From assembly GCA_037893225.1 (NCBI GenBank), contig JAZGUH010000326.1, positions 3,844,001 to 3,908,000 of the forward strand: 64,000 nucleotides of DNA, in the 5' to 3' direction. Position 1 is the stretch's first letter, and each line of letters begins with the position of its first letter. This stretch comes from Hippasteria phrygiana. Lineage: Eukaryota > Echinodermata > Asteroidea > Valvatida > Goniasteridae. The position numbers and the translations under genes are program-made. Under the pieces are notes generated by a model. The model was not told the origin of the DNA and did no database searches. It saw nothing but the letters and a program-made list of their open reading frames with translations. Below are positions 13,901-26,300 of this stretch, piece by piece.

Positions 13901-14790
13901 CAGAGTTCACGGGAAGAAATTAGGTGCGAGGTTTGAATTTTCTCGAAGAGTTCTAACGCTGTGAAGCTGGCGATGGTCTCAAATTGTGGCGCTAGATCTA
14001 AGCTACACATACGTGTAAAAATTACTTGATTTGGTCAATATACCATTCAATTATGAACAGGGAAAGGAGGGGCGTTCATCTGAAAATGTGGCAAACGTCA
14101 AGCAGTCACAATGCAGTAAACGGGAGAAGGCACACAGAGTTCACGGGAAGAAATTAGGTGCGAGGTTTGAATTTTCTCGAAGAGTTCTAACGCTGTGAAG
14201 CTGGCGATGGTCTCAAATTGTTGCGGAAGATCTAAGCTACCCATACGTGTGAAAATTGCTGGATTTGGTCAATATCCCATTCAATTATGAACAGGGAAAG
14301 GAGGGGCGTTCATCTGAAAATGTGGCAAACGTTAAGCAGTCACAATACAGAATCGGAAGAACGCACACAGAGTTCACGGGAAGAAATTTGTTGCGAGGTT
14401 TGAATTTTCTCGAAGAGTTCTAACGCTGTGAAGCTGGAGATTGTCTCAAATTGTTGCGCTAGATCTAAGCTACCCATACGTGTGAAAATTGCTGGATTTG
14501 GTCAATATCCCATTCAATTATGAACAGGGAAAGGAGGGGCGTTCATCTGAAAATGTGGCAAACGTCAAGCAGTCACAATGCAGTAAACGGGAGAAGGCAC
14601 ACAGAGTTCACGGGAAGAAATTAGGTGCGAGGTTTGAATTTTCTCGAAGAGTTCTAACGCTGTGAAGCTGGCGATGGTCTCAAATTGTTGCGGAAGATCT
14701 AAGCTACCCATACGTGTGAAAATTGCTGGATTTGGTCAATATCCCATTCAATTATGAACAGGGAAAGGAGGGGCGTTCATCTGAAAATGT
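10780..14790 (+). repeat. 9-mer higher-order repeat, 2103 bp, about two tandem copies
   Basis: Rare markers repeat 2103 bp apart (9 x 234 minus 3): 'gcggaagatct' at about 11188 and 13291, 'cagtaacaatg' at 11301 and 13404, and 'aaattgctgcg' at 11649 and 13752. The copies begin near 10.78 and 12.88 kb. The second fails near 14.79 kb, where a 'cagccacaatg' monomer replaces the expected short 'aatacagaatcgg' one. One difference stands out: at about 11.91 kb the first copy joins 'ctacacatacg' to 'tgtgaaaattgctgg', whereas the second copy at 14.01 kb keeps the usual 'tgtaaaaattacttg'. The first copy therefore looks recombined inside that monomer. Confidence 0.88.
11924..12857 (+). repeat. 467-bp dimer, two tandem copies
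   Basis: Two subtypes alternate. Units with 'gagaaggcac' plus 'gcggaagatct' start at 11924 and 12391, and the 233-bp 'aatacagaatcgg' subtype starts at 12158 and 12625. The same alternation occurs at the start of the window (units at 1, 234 and 468) and again near 14.03-14.73 kb. The window start and 12158 are 12157 bp apart, which is 52 monomers minus the 11 deletions in between. The dimer is nested inside the 2103-bp block. Confidence 0.85.
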
Positions 14791-16000
14791 GGCAAACGTT
14801 AAGCAGCCACAATGCAGTAAACGGGAGAACGCACACAGAGTTCACGGGAAGAAATTAGGTGCGAGGTTTGAATTTTCTCGAAGAGTTCTAACGCTGTGAA
14901 GCTGGCGATGGTCTCAAATTGTGGCGCTAGATCTAAGCTACACATACGTGTAAAAATTACTTGATTTGGTCAATATACCATTCAATTATGAACAGGGAAA
15001 GGAGGGGCGTTCATCTGAAAATGTGGCAAACGTTAAGCAGTCACAATGCAGTAAACGGAAGAACGCACACAGAGTTCACAGGAAGAAATTTTTTGCGAGG
15101 TTTGAATTTTCTGGACGAGTTCTAACGCTGTGAAGCTGGAGATGGTCTCAAATTGTTGCGCTAGATCTAAGCTACCCATACGTGTGAAAATTGCTGGATT
15201 TGGTCAATATCCCATTCAATTATGAACAGGGAAAGGAGGGGCGTTCATCTGAAAATGTGGCAAACGTTAAGCAGTCACAATGCAGTAAACGGAAGAACGC
15301 ACACAGAGTTCACAGGAAGAAATTTGTTGCGAGGTTTGAATTTTCTGGAAGAGTTCTAACGCTGTGAAGCTGGTGATGGTCTGAAATTGTTGCGCTAGAT
15401 CTAAGCTACCCATACGTGTGAAAATTGCTGGATTTGGTCAATATCCCATTCAATTATGAACAGGGAAAGGAGGGGCGTTCATCTGAAAATGTGGCAAACG
15501 TTAAGCAGTCACAATGCAGTAAACGGGAGAACGCACACAGAGTTCACGGGAAGAAATTTGTTGCTAGGTTTGAATTTTCTCGAAGAGTTCTAACGCTGTG
15601 AAGCTGGCTATTGTCTCAAATTGTTGAGCTAGATCTAAGCTACCCATACGTGTGAAAATTGCTGGATTTGGTCAATATCCCATTCAATTATGAACAGGGA
15701 AAGAAGGGGCGTTCATCTGAAAATGTGGCAAACGTTAAGCAGTCACAATGCAGTAAACGGGAGAACGCACACAGAGTTCACGGGAAGAAATTAGGTGTGA
15801 GGTTTGAATTTTCTCGAAGAGTTCTAACGCTGTGAAGCTGGCGATGGTCTGAAATTGTTGCGCTATATCTAAGCTACCCATACGTGTGAAAAGTACTGGA
15901 TTTGGTCAATATCCCATTCAATTATGAACAGGGAAAGGAGGGGCGTTCATCTGAAAATGTGGCAAACGTTAAGCAGCCACAATACAGTAAGCGGGAGAAC
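14790..16000 (+). repeat. Linking monomers resembling the 1.4-3.5 kb subarray
   Basis: These units are not part of the flanking HOR copies. They run through a 'tacttgatttgg' unit, a 'ctggacgag' unit near 15113, a 'ctggaagag' unit, a 'ttgctaggtttg' unit, a 'gaaagaagggg' unit and a 'gaaaagtactgg' unit. This is the order seen at about 1.17-2.1 kb and again in the 3741-bp copies. The segment therefore looks like a displaced piece of the left-edge subarray. Private changes here include 'aaattttttgcg' near 15090 and 'agtaagcggg' near 15987. Confidence 0.7.
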
Positions 16001-19000
16001 GCACACAGAGTTCACGGGAAGAAATTAGGTGCGAGGTTTGAATTTTCTCGAAGAGTTCCAACGCTTTGAAGCTGGCGATTGTCTCAAATTGTTGCGCTAG
16101 ATCTAAGCTACCCATACGTGTGAAAATTGCTGGATTTGGTCAATATCCCATTCAATTATGAACAGGGAAAGGAGGGGCGTTCATCTGAAAATGTGGCAAA
16201 CGTCAAGCAGTCACAATGCAGTAAACGGGAGAACGCACACAGAGTTCACGGGAAGAAATTAGGTGCGAGGTTTGAATTTTCTCGAAGAGTTCTAACGCTG
16301 TGAAGCTGGCGATGGTCTGAAATTGTTGCGCTATATCTAAGCTACCCATACGTGTAAACATTACTGGATTTGGTCAATATACCAGTCAATTATGAACAGG
16401 GAAAGGAGGGGCGTTCATCTGAAAATATGGCAAACGTTAAGCAGTCACAATACAGAATCGGAAGAACGCACACAGAGTTCACGGGAAGAAATTTGTTGCG
16501 AGGTTTGAATTTTCTCGAAGAGTTCTAACGCTGTGAAGCTGGCGATTGTCTCAAACTGTTGCGCTAGATCTAAGCTACCCATACGTGTGAAAATTGCTGG
16601 ATTTGGTCAATATCCCATTCAATTATGAACAGGGAAAGGAGGGGCGTTCATCTGAAAATGTGGCAAACGTTAAACAGCCACAATGCAGTAAACGGGAGAA
16701 CGCACACAGAGTTCGCGGGAAGAAATTAGGTGCGAGGTTTGAATTTTCTCGAAGAGTTCTAACGCTGTGAAGCTGGCGATGGTCTGAAATTGTTGCGCTA
16801 GATCTAAGCTACCCATACGTGTAAAAATTACTTGATTTGGTCAATATACCATTCAATTATGAACAGGGAAAGGAGGGGCGTTCATCTGAAAATGTGGCAA
16901 ACGTTAAGCAGTCACAATGCAGTAAACGGGAGAACGCACACAGAGTTCACGGGAAGAAATTAGGTGCGAGGTTTGAATTTTCTCGAAGAGTTCCAACGCT
17001 TTGAAGCTGGCGATTGTCTCAAATTGTTGCGCTAGATCTAAGCTACCCATACGTGTGAAAATTGCTGGATTTGGTCAATATCCCATTCAATTATGAACAG
17101 GGAAAGGAGGGGCGTTCATCTGAAAATGTGGCAAACGTCAAGCAGTCACAATGCAGTAAACGGGAGAAGGCACACAGAGTTCACGGGAAGAAATTAGGTG
17201 CGAGGTTTGAATTTTCTCGAAGAGTTCTAACGCTGTGAAGCTGGCGATGGTCTCAAATTGTTGCGGAAGATCTAAGCTACCCATACGTGTGAAAATTACT
17301 GGATTTGGTCAATATCCCATTCAATTATGAACAGGGAAAGGAGGGGCGTTCATCTGAAAATGTGGCAAACGTTAAGCAGTAACAATGCAGTAAACGGAAG
17401 AACGCACACAGAGTTCACATGAAGAAATTTGTTGCGAGGTTTGAATTTTCTCGAAGAGTTCTAACGCTGTGAAGCTGGTGATGGTCTGAAATTGTTGCGC
17501 TATATCTAAGCTACCCATACGTGTAAACATTACTGGATTTGGTCAATATCTCATTCAATTATGAACAGGGAAAGGAGGGGCGTTCATCTGAAAATGTGGC
17601 AAACGTCAAGCAGTCACAATGCAGTAAACGGGAGAACGCACACAGAGTTCACGGGAAGAAATTAGGTGCGAGGTTTGAATTTTCTCGAAGAGTTCTAACG
17701 CTGTGAAGCTGGTGATGGTCTGAAATTGTTGCGCTATATCTAAGCTACCCATACGTGTAAACATTACTGGATTTGGTCAATATACCAGTCAATTATGAAC
17801 AGGGAAAGGAGGGGCGTTCATCTGAAAATATGGCAAACGTTAAGCAGTCACAATACAGAATCGGAAGAACGCACACAGAGTTCACGGGAAGAAATTTGTT
17901 GCGAGGTTTGAATTTTCTCGAAGAGTTCTAACGCTGTGAAGCTGGCGATTGTCTCAAACTGTTGCGCTAGATCTAAGCTACCCATACGTGTGAAAATTGC
18001 TGGATTTGGTCAATATCCCATTCAATTATGAACAGGGAAAGGAGGGGCGTTCATCTGAAAATGTGGCAAACGTTAAACAGCCACAATGCAGTAAACGGGA
18101 GAACGCACACAGAGTTCGCGGGAAGAAATTAGGTGCGAGGTTTGAATTTTCTCGAAGAGTTCTAACGCTGTGAAGCTGGCGATGGTCTGAAATTGTTGCG
18201 CTAGATCTAAGCTACCCATACGTGTAAAAATTACTTGATTTGGTCAATATACCATTCAATTATGAACAGGGAAAGGAGGGGCGTTCATCTGAAAATGTGG
18301 CAAACGTTAAGCAGTCACAATGCAGTAAACGGGAGAACGCACACAGAGTTCACGGGAAGAAATTAGGTGCGAGGTTTGAATTTTCTCGAAGAGTTCCAAC
18401 GCTTTGAAGCTGGCGATTGTCTCAAATTGTTGCGCTAGATCTAAGCTACCCATACGTGTGAAAATTGCTGGATTTGGTCAATATCCCATTCAATTATGAA
18501 CAGGGAAAGGAGGGGCGTTCATCTGAAAATGTGGCAAACGTCAAGCAGTCACAATGCAGTAAACGGGAGAAGGCACACAGAGTTCACGGGAAGAAATTAG
18601 GTGCGAGGTTTGAATTTTCTCGAAGAGTTCTAACGCTGTGAAGCTGGCGATGGTCTCAAATTGTTGCGGAAGATCTAAGCTACCCATACGTGTGAAAATT
18701 ACTGGATTTTGTCAATATCCCATTCAATTATGAACAGGGAAAGGAGGGGCGTTCATCTGAAAATGTGGCAAACGTTAAGCAGTAACAATGCAGTAAACGG
18801 AAGAACGCACACAGAGTTCACATGAAGAAATTTGTTGCGAGGTTTGAATTTTCTCGAAGAGTTCTAACGCTGTGAAGCTGGTGATGGTCTGAAATTGTTG
18901 CGCTATATCTAAGCTACCCATACGTGTAAACATTACTGGATTTGGTCAATATACCAGTCAATTATGAACAGGGAAAGGAGGGGCGTTCATCTGAAAATAT

Positions 19001-22000
19001 GGCAAACGTTAAGCAGTCACAATACAGAATCGGAAGAACGCACACAGAGTTCACGGGAAGAAATTTGTTGCGAGGTTTGAATTTTCTCGAAGAGTTCTAA
19101 CGCTGTGAAGCTGGCGATTGTCTCAAATTGTTGCGCTAGATCTAAGCTACCCATACGTGTGAAAATTGCTGGATTTGGTCAATATCCCATTCAATTATGA
19201 ACAGGGAAAGGAGGGGCGTTCATCTGAAAATGTGGCAAACGTTAAGCAGCCACAATGCAGTAAACGGGAGAACGCACACAGAGTTCACGGGAAGAAATTA
19301 GGTGCGAGGTTTGAATTTTCTCGAAGAGTTCTAACGCTGTGAAGCTGGCGATGGTCTCAAATTGTGGCGCTAGATCTAAGCTACACATACGTGTAAAAAT
19401 TACTTGATTTGGTCAATATACCATTCAATTATGAACAGGGAAAGGAGGGGCGTTCATCTGAAAATGTGGCAAACGTTAAGCAGTCACAATGCAGTAAACG
19501 GAAGAACGCACACAGAGTTCACGGGAAGAAATTAGGTGCGAGGTTTGAATTTTCTCGAAGAGTTCCAACGCTTTGAAGCTGGCGATTGTCTCAAATTGTT
19601 GCGCTAGATCTAAGCTACCCATACGTGTGAAAATTGCTGGATTTGGTCAATATCCCATTCAATTATGAACAGGGAAAGGAGGGGCGTTCATCTGAAAATG
19701 TGGCAAACGTCAAGCAGTCACAATGCAGTAAACGGGAGAAGGCACACAGAGTTCACGGGAAGAAATTAGGTGCGAGGTTTGAATTTTCTCGAAGAGTTCT
19801 AACGCTGTGAAGCTGGCGATGGTCTCAAATTGTTGCGGAAGATCTAAGCTACCCATACGTGTGAAAATTACTGGATTTGGTCAATATCCCATTCAATTAT
19901 GAACAGGGAAAGGAGGGGCGTTCATCTGAAAATGTGGCAAACGTTAAGCAGTAACAATGCAGTAAACGGAAGAACGCACAAAGAGTTCACAGGAAGAAAT
20001 TTGTTGCGAGGTTTGAATTTTCTCGAAGAGTTCTAACGCTGTGAAGCTGGTGATGGTCTGAAATTGTTGCGCTATATCTAAGCTACCCATACGTGTAAAC
20101 ATTACTGGATTTGGTCAATATACCAGTCAATTATGAACAGGGAAAGGAGGGGCGTTCATCTGAAAATATGGCAAACGTTAAGCAGTCACAATACAGAATC
20201 GGAAGAACGCACACAGAGTTCACGGGAAGACATTTGTTGCGAGGTTTAAATTTTCTCGAAGAGTTCTAACGCTGTGAAGCTGGCGATTGTCTCAAATTGT
20301 TGCGCTAGATCTAAGCTACCCATACGTGTGAAAATTGCTGGATTTGGTCAATATCCCATTCAATTATGAACAGGGAAAGGAGGGGCGTTCATCTGAAAAT
20401 GTGGCAAACGTTAAGCAGCCACAATGCAGTAAACGGGAGAACGCACACAGAGTTCACGGGAAGAAATTAGGTGCGAGGTTTGAATTTTCTCGAAGAGTTC
20501 TAACGCTGTGAAGCTGGCGATGGTCTCAAATTGTGGCGCTAGATCTAAGCTACACATACGTGTAAAAATTACTTGATTTGGTCAATATACCATTCAATTA
20601 TGAACAGGGAAAGGAGGGGCGTTCATCTGAAAATGTGGCAAACGTTAAGCAGTCACAATGCAGTAAACGGAAGAACGCACACAGAGTTCACGGGAAGAAA
20701 TTAGGTGCGAGGTTTGAATTTTCTCGAAGAGTTCCAACGCTTTGAAGCTGGCGATTGTCTCAAATTGTTGCGCTAGATCTAAGCTACCCATACGTGTGAA
20801 AATTGCTGGATTTGGTCAATATCCCATTCAATTATGAACAGGGAAAGGAGGGGCGTTCATCTGAAAATGTGGCAAACGTCAAGCAGTCACAATGCAGTAA
20901 ACGGGAGAACGCACACAGAGTTCACGGGAAGAAATTAGGTGCGAGGTTTGAATTTTCTCGAAGAGTTCTAACGCTGTGAAGCTGGCGATGGTCTGAAATT
21001 GTTGCGCTATATCTAAGCTACCCATACGTGTAAACATTACTGGATTTGGTCAATATACCAGTCAATTATGAACAGGGAAAGGAGGGGCGTTCATCTGAAA
21101 ATATGGCAAACGTTAAGCAGTCACAATACAGAATCGGAAGAACGCACACAGAGTTCACGGGAAGAAATTTGTTGCGAGGTTTGAATTTTCTCGAAGAGTT
21201 CTAACGCTGTGAAGCTGGCGATTGTCTCAAACTGTTGCGCTAGATCTAAGCTACCCATACGTGTGAAAATTGCTGGATTTGGTCAATATCCCATTCAATT
21301 ATGAACAGGGAAAGGAGGGGCGTTCATCTGAAAATGTGGCAAACGTTAAACAGCCACAATGCAGTAAACGGGAGAACGCACACAGAGTTCGCGGGAAGAA
21401 ATTAGGTGCGAGGTTTGAATTTTCTCGAAGAGTTCTAACGCTGTGAAGCTGGCGATGGTCTGAAATTGTTGCGCTAGATCTAAGCTACCCATACGTGTAA
21501 AAATTACTTGATTTGGTCAATATACCATTCAATTATGAACAGGGAAAGGAGGGGCGTTCATCTGAAAATGTGGCAAACGTTAAGCAGTCACAATGCAGTA
21601 AACGGGAGAACGCACACAGAGTTCACGGGAAGAAATTAGGTGCGAGGTTTGAATTTTCTCGAAGAGTTCCAACGCTTTGAAGCTGGCGATTGTCTCAAAT
21701 TGTTGCGCTAGATCTAAGCTACCCATACGTGTGAAAATTGCTGGATTTGGTCAATATCCCATTCAATTATGAACAGGGAAAGGAGGGGCGTTCATCTGAA
21801 AATGTGGCAAACGTCAAGCAGTCACAATGCAGTAAACGGGAGAAGGCACACAGAGTTCACGGGAAGAAATTAGGTGCGAGGTTTGAATTTTCTCGAAGAG
21901 TTCTAACGCTGTGAAGCTGGCGATGGTCTCAAATTGTTGCGGAAGATCTAAGCTACCCATACGTGTGAAAATTACTGGATTTGGTCAATATCCCATTCAA

Positions 22001-23830
22001 TTATGAACAGGGAAAGGAGGGGCGTTCATCTGAAAATGTGGCAAACGTTAAGCAGTAACAATGCAGTAAACGGAAGAACGCACACAGAGTTCACATGAAG
22101 AAATTTGTTGCGAGGTTTGAATTTTCTCGAAGAGTTCTAACGCTGTGAAGCTGGTGATGGTCTGAAATTGTTGCGCTATATCTAAGCTACCCATACGTGT
22201 AAACATTACTGGATTTGGTCAATATCTCATTCAATTATGAACAGGGAAAGGAGGGGCGTTCATCTGAAAATGTGGCAAACGTCAAGCAGTCACAATGCAG
22301 TAAACGGGAGAACGCACACAGAGTTCACGGGAAGAAATTAGGTGCGAGGTTTGAATTTTCTCGAAGAGTTCTAACGCTGTGAAGCTGGTGATGGTCTGAA
22401 ATTGTTGCGCTATATCTAAGCTACCCATACGTGTAAACATTACTGGATTTGGTCAATATACCAGTCAATTATGAACAGGGAAAGGAGGGGCGTTCATCTG
22501 AAAATATGGCAAACGTTAAGCAGTCACAATACAGAATCGGAAGAACGCACACAGAGTTCACGGGAAGAAATTTGTTGCGAGGTTTGAATTTTCTCGAAGA
22601 GTTCTAACGCTGTGAAGCTGGCGATTGTCTCAAACTGTTGCGCTAGATCTAAGCTACCCATACGTGTGAAAATTGCTGGATTTGGTCAATATCCCATTCA
22701 ATTATGAACAGGGAAAGGAGGGGCGTTCATCTGAAAATGTGGCAAACGTTAAACAGCCACAATGCAGTAAACGGGAGAACGCACACAGAGTTCGCGGGAA
22801 GAAATTAGGTGCGAGGTTTGAATTTTCTCGAAGAGTTCTAACGCTGTGAAGCTGGCGATGGTCTGAAATTGTTGCGCTAGATCTAAGCTACCCATACGTG
22901 TAAAAATTACTTGATTTGGTCAATATACCATTCAATTATGAACAGGGAAAGGAGGGGCGTTCATCTGAAAATGTGGCAAACGTTAAGCAGTCACAATGCA
23001 GTAAACGGGAGAACGCACACAGAGTTCACGGGAAGAAATTAGGTGCGAGGTTTGAATTTTCTCGAAGAGTTCCAACGCTTTGAAGCTGGCGATTGTCTCA
23101 AATTGTTGCGCTAGATCTAAGCTACCCATACGTGTGAAAATTGCTGGATTTGGTCAATATCCCATTCAATTATGAACAGGGAAAGGAGGGGCGTTCATCT
23201 GAAAATGTGGCAAACGTCAAGCAGTCACAATGCAGTAAACGGGAGAAGGCACACAGAGTTCACGGGAAGAAATTAGGTGCGAGGTTTGAATTTTCTCGAA
23301 GAGTTCTAACGCTGTGAAGCTGGCGATGGTCTCAAATTGTTGCGGAAGATCTAAGCTACCCATACGTGTGAAAATTACTGGATTTTGTCAATATCCCATT
23401 CAATTATGAACAGGGAAAGGAGGGGCGTTCATCTGAAAATGTGGCAAACGTTAAGCAGTAACAATGCAGTAAACGGAAGAACGCACACAGAGTTCACATG
23501 AAGAAATTTGTTGCGAGGTTTGAATTTTCTCGAAGAGTTCTAACGCTGTGAAGCTGGTGATGGTCTGAAATTGTTGCGCTATATCTAAGCTACCCATACG
23601 TGTAAACATTACTGGATTTGGTCAATATACCAGTCAATTATGAACAGGGAAAGGAGGGGCGTTCATCTGAAAATATGGCAAACGTTAAGCAGTCACAATA
23701 CAGAATCGGAAGAACGCACACAGAGTTCACGGGAAGAAATTTGTTGCGAGGTTTGAATTTTCTCGAAGAGTTCTAACGCTGTGAAGCTGGCGATTGTCTC
23801 AAATTGTTGCGCTAGATCTAAGCTACCCAT
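15990..23830 (+). repeat. Pair of 3.1-kb segments 4676 bp (20 monomers) apart
   Basis: The whole two-copy 1403-bp block is itself duplicated. 'gttcgcggga' at 16711 and 18114 recurs at 21387 and 22790, and 'ggattttgtc' at about 18705 recurs at 23381. All offsets are 4676 bp (20 x 234 minus 4). Similarity begins near 16.0 and 20.7 kb and ends near 19.15 and 23.83 kb. The stretch between (19.15-20.7 kb) belongs to a different copy series, described under the 5611-bp repeat. Confidence 0.88.
16150..18950 (+). repeat. 6-mer higher-order repeat, 1403 bp, two tandem copies
   Basis: The private change 'gttcgcggga' (in place of 'gttcacggga') is at 16711 and 18114, 1403 bp apart (6 x 234 minus 1). The marker 'ttcacatgaag' follows in both copies. 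The first unit runs about 16.15-17.55 kb and the second 17.55-18.95 kb. A telltale junction near 17.55 kb reads 'tcaatatctcattc', where flanking units have either 'atcccattc' or 'ataccagtc'. The second copy carries an extra change, 'ggattttgtc' near 18705, that the first lacks. Confidence 0.88.
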
Positions 23831-26300
23831 ACGTGTGAACATTGCTGGATTTGGTCAATATCCCATTCAATTATGAACAGGGAAAGGAGGGGCGTTCATC
23901 TGAAAATGTGGCAAACGTTAAGCAGTCACAATGCAGTAAACGGGAGAACGCACACAGAGTTCACGGGAAGAAATTAGGTGCGAGGTTTGAATTTTCTCGA
24001 AGAGTTCCAACGCTTTGAAGCTGGCGATTGTCTCAAATTGTTGCGCTAGATCTAAGCTACCCATACGTGTGAAAATTGCTGGATTTGGTCAATATCCCAT
24101 TCAATTATGAACAGGGAAAGGAGGGGCGTTCATCTGAAAATGTGGCAAACGTCAAGCAGTCACAATGCAGTAAACGGGAGAAGGCACACAGAGTTCACGG
24201 GAAGAAATTAGGTGCGAGGTTTGAATTTTCTCGAAGAGTTCTAACGCTGTGAAGCTGGCGATGGTCTCAAATTGTTGCGGAAGATCTAAGCTACCCATAC
24301 GTGTGAAAATTACTGGATTTTGTCAATATCCCATTCAATTATGAACAGGGAAAGGAGGGGCGTTCATCTGAAAATGTGGCAAACGTTAAGCAGTAACAAT
24401 GCAGTAAACGGAAGAACGCACACAGAGTTCACATGAAGAAATTTGTTGCGAGGTTTGAATTTTCTCGAAGAGTTCTAACGCTGTGAAGCTGGTGATGGTC
24501 TGAAATTGTTGCGCTATATCTAAGCTACCCATACGTGTAAACATTACTGGATTTGGTCAATATACCAGTCAATTATGAACAGGGAAAGGAGGGGCGTTCA
24601 TCTGAAAATATGGCAAACGTTAAGCAGTCACAATACAGAATCGGAAGAACGCACACAGAGTTCACGGGAAGAAATTTGTTGCGAGGTTTGAATTTTCTCG
24701 AAGAGTTCTAACGCTGTGAAGCTGGCGATTGTCTCAAATTGTTGCGCTAGATCTAAGCTACCCATACGTGTGAAAATTGCTGGATTTGGTCAATATCCCA
24801 TTCAATTATGAACAGGGAAAGGAGGGGCGTTCATCTGAAAATGTGGCAAACGTTAAGCAGCCACAATGCAGTAAACGGGAGAACGCACACAGAGTTCACG
24901 GGAAGAAATTAGGTGCGAGGTTTGAATTTTCTCGAAGAGTTCTAACGCTGTGAAGCTGGCGATGGTCTCAAATTGTGGCGCTAGATCTAAGCTACACATA
25001 CGTGTAAAAATTACTTGATTTGGTCAATATACCATTCAATTATGAACAGGGAAAGGAGGGGCGTTCATCTGAAAATGTGGCAAACGTTAAGCAGTCACAA
25101 TGCAGTAAACGGAAGAACGCACACAGAGTTCACGGGAAGAAATTAGGTGCGAGGTTTGAATTTTCTCGAAGAGTTCCAACGCTTTGAAGCTGGCGATTGT
25201 CTCAAATTGTTGCGCTAGATCTAAGCTACCCATACGTGTGAAAATTGCTGGATTTGGTCAATATCCCATTCAATTATGAACAGGGAAAGGAGGGGCGTTC
25301 ATCTGAAAATGTGGCAAACGTCAAGCAGTCACAATGCAGTAAACGGGAGAAGGCACACAGAGTTCACGGGAAGAAATTAGGTGCGAGGTTTGAATTTTCT
25401 CGAAGAGTTCTAACGCTGTGAAGCTGGCGATGGTCTCAAATTGTTGCGGAAGATCTAAGCTACCCATACGTGTGAAAATTACTGGATTTGGTCAATATCC
25501 CATTCAATTATGAACAGGGAAAGGAGGGGCGTTCATCTGAAAATGTGGCAAACGTTAAGCAGTAACAATGCAGTAAACGGAAGAACGCACAAAGAGTTCA
25601 CAGGAAGAAATTTGTTGCGAGGTTTGAATTTTCTCGAAGAGTTCTAACGCTGTGAAGCTGGTGATGGTCTGAAATTGTTGCGCTATATCTAAGCTACCCA
25701 TACGTGTAAACATTACTGGATTTGGTCAATATACCAGTCAATTATGAACAGGGAAAGGAGGGGCGTTCATCTGAAAATATGGCAAACGTTAAGCAGTCAC
25801 AATACAGAATCGGAAGAACGCACACAGAGTTCACGGGAAGACATTTGTTGCGAGGTTTAAATTTTCTCGAAGAGTTCTAACGCTGTGAAGCTGGCGATTG
25901 TCTCAAATTGTTGCGCTAGATCTAAGCTACCCATACGTGTGAAAATTGCTGGATTTGGTCAATATCCCATTCAATTATGAACAGGGAAAGGAGGGGCGTT
26001 CATCTGAAAATGTGGCAAACGTTAAGCAGCCACAATGCAGTAAACGGGAGAACGCACACAGAGTTCACGGGAAGAAATTAGGTGCGAGGTTTGAATTTTC
26101 TCGAAGAGTTCTAACGCTGTGAAGCTGGCGATGGTCTCAAATTGTGGCGCTAGATCTAAGCTACACATACGTGTAAAAATTACTTGATTTGGTCAATATA
26201 CCATTCAATTATGAACAGGGAAAGGAGGGGCGTTCATCTGAAAATGTGGCAAACGTTAAGCAGTCACAATGCAGTAAACGGAAGAACGCACACAGAGTTC
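18270..26300 (+). repeat. Pair of 2.4-kb segments 5611 bp (24 monomers) apart
   Basis: The segment at about 18.27-20.69 kb matches 23.88-26.30 kb. Private changes shared at a 5611-bp offset are 'cgcacaaagag' at 19980 and 25591, 'gggaagacatttg' at 20231 and 25842, and 'ggattttgtc' at about 18705 and 24316. The two segments diverge on the left near 18.23 against 23.84 kb ('gtaaaaattacttg' against 'gtgaacattgctgg'). On the right they diverge near 20.69 against 26.30 kb ('cacgggaagaaattag' against 'cacaggaagaaatttg'). This copy overlaps the 4676-bp pair, so the region records more than one duplication event. Confidence 0.87.
22950..24850 (+). repeat. 4-mer higher-order repeat, 935 bp, two tandem copies
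   Basis: The private 'ggattttgtc' change occurs at 23381 and 24316, 935 bp apart (4 x 234 minus 1, with one 233-bp monomer in between). The copies run about 22.95-23.88 and 23.88-24.85 kb. The start of the second is marked by 'gtgaacattgctgg' near 23838 in place of 'gtaaaaattacttg'. This marks the point where the 4676-bp and 5611-bp copy series meet. Confidence 0.83.
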
